The notes beneath the pieces are model-generated. The model was not told the origin of the DNA, did not search any database, and worked only from the letters and a program-made list of their open reading frames with translations. The translations under genes and the position numbers were made by a program. From NCBI GenBank assembly GCA_017382615.1, contig JAFNZX010000124.1, forward strand, positions 1 through 6,432: a stretch of DNA of 6,432 nt, written 5' to 3'. Below, piece after piece: positions 6,246 through 6,432 of this stretch; the first letter of the stretch is position 1; each line of letters opens with the position of its first letter. The DNA is from Clostridia bacterium. GTDB lineage: Bacteria; Bacillota; Clostridia; Oscillospirales; CAG-272.

Positions 6246-6271
6246 AAAAAAGAGGCAGCCCGATGGGGCTG
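6246..6271 (-). terminator. Terminator-like stem with T-tract only on the minus strand
   Basis: CAGCCC (6256-6261), loop GATG, GGGCTG (6266-6271) form a 6 bp GC-rich stem. On the minus strand it is followed by CCTC and six T residues, the form of an intrinsic terminator for leftward transcription. On the plus strand an A-run precedes it but no T-run follows. It begins just after the membrane-protein stop codon and may be the left half of an originally bidirectional terminator (see findings). Confidence 0.5.
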
Positions 6272-6297
6272 GCAAATTAGCGGTAAAAGCTAAATCT

Positions 6298-6425
6298 CCC
6301 TCGTGTCATCCTGAGCAAGAAAACACCCCGTGTGGGTGTTTTCGCGTCGAACTTTCAAAAATCTGCAACAAATTGCTGATTTTTGAAAGTCAAAACGCGG
6401 TACGCGTTTTGAGGATCTACGAGGG
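6298..6425. repeat. Multi-hairpin intergenic repeat-like element (closing stem with three arms)
   Basis: A closing stem pairs CCCTCGT (6298-6304) with ACGAGGG (6419-6425) and ATCCT (6308-6312) with AGGAT (6412-6416). Inside are three consecutive perfect hairpins. Arm 1 is GAAAACACCC/GGGTGTTTTC (6319-6328/6334-6343). Arm 2 is ACTTTCAAAAATC/GATTTTTGAAAGT (6351-6363/6378-6390), extended by GCAA/TTGC. Arm 3 is CAAAACGCG/CGCGTTTTG (6391-6399/6403-6411). The TGTCATCCTGAGC...AGGAT wording resembles intergenic repeats seen in many gut Bacillota genomes. No ORF of note is present. It is probably a REP/MITE-type element, non-coding and perhaps transcribed into a structured RNA. The right boundary may lie outside the window. 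Confidence 0.65.
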
Positions 6426-6432
6426 GCATATG

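Noticed and set aside
6298..6425. Possible CRISPR array or tRNA cluster suggested by hairpins
   Set aside because: The hairpin arms differ from each other, there are no repeated units with spacers, and no tRNA anticodon arm or T-loop motif is visible.

Overview
The window reads as the chromosome of an anaerobic, low-to-mid-GC member of the Bacillota (Clostridia, gut Oscillospiraceae/Christensenellales type). This rests on strong AAGGAGG-type ribosome binding sites, TTGACA/TATAAT-type promoters, a lipoprotein with BspA-like leucine-rich repeats and Cys-rich modules of the kind common in clostridial surface proteins, and intracellular glycoside hydrolases. No gene here is diagnostic of a species. 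Taxon and substrate statements are inference.

Layout. (1) Positions 1-1662, minus strand: an incomplete gene for a surface lipoprotein with ten leucine-rich repeats flanked by Cys/His-rich modules; its C-terminus lies beyond the left edge. (2) Positions 1663-1866: a divergent promoter region with one sigma-A promoter facing each way. The rightward one carries a perfect palindrome exactly inside its -35/-10 spacer. (3) Positions 1867-5392, plus strand: a three-gene operon of two different GH43-type glycosidases and a GH99/WbsX-like protein, closed by a strong intrinsic terminator at 5409-5441. (4) Positions 5442-6240: a separately transcribed small membrane protein (two TM helices plus a soluble C-terminal domain) of unknown function, whose -35 box overlaps another palindrome. 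(5) Positions 6241-6432: no gene. This part holds a half-preserved terminator stem and a highly structured repeat-like element, a closing stem enclosing three perfect hairpins, that reaches nearly to the right edge.

How the genes work together. All three enzymes lack signal peptides, so they probably act in the cytoplasm on oligosaccharides imported by a transporter encoded elsewhere. The two GH43 enzymes would remove terminal sugars and the GH99-like enzyme would act on the remaining core. The palindrome in the promoter suggests control by a LacI-type or similar repressor responding to the sugar. The most unusual points are the non-canonical catalytic positions in both GH43 proteins, the GH43-GH43-GH99-like combination itself, the two promoter palindromes, the H-C-C-C modules of the lipoprotein and the multi-hairpin element at the right end.
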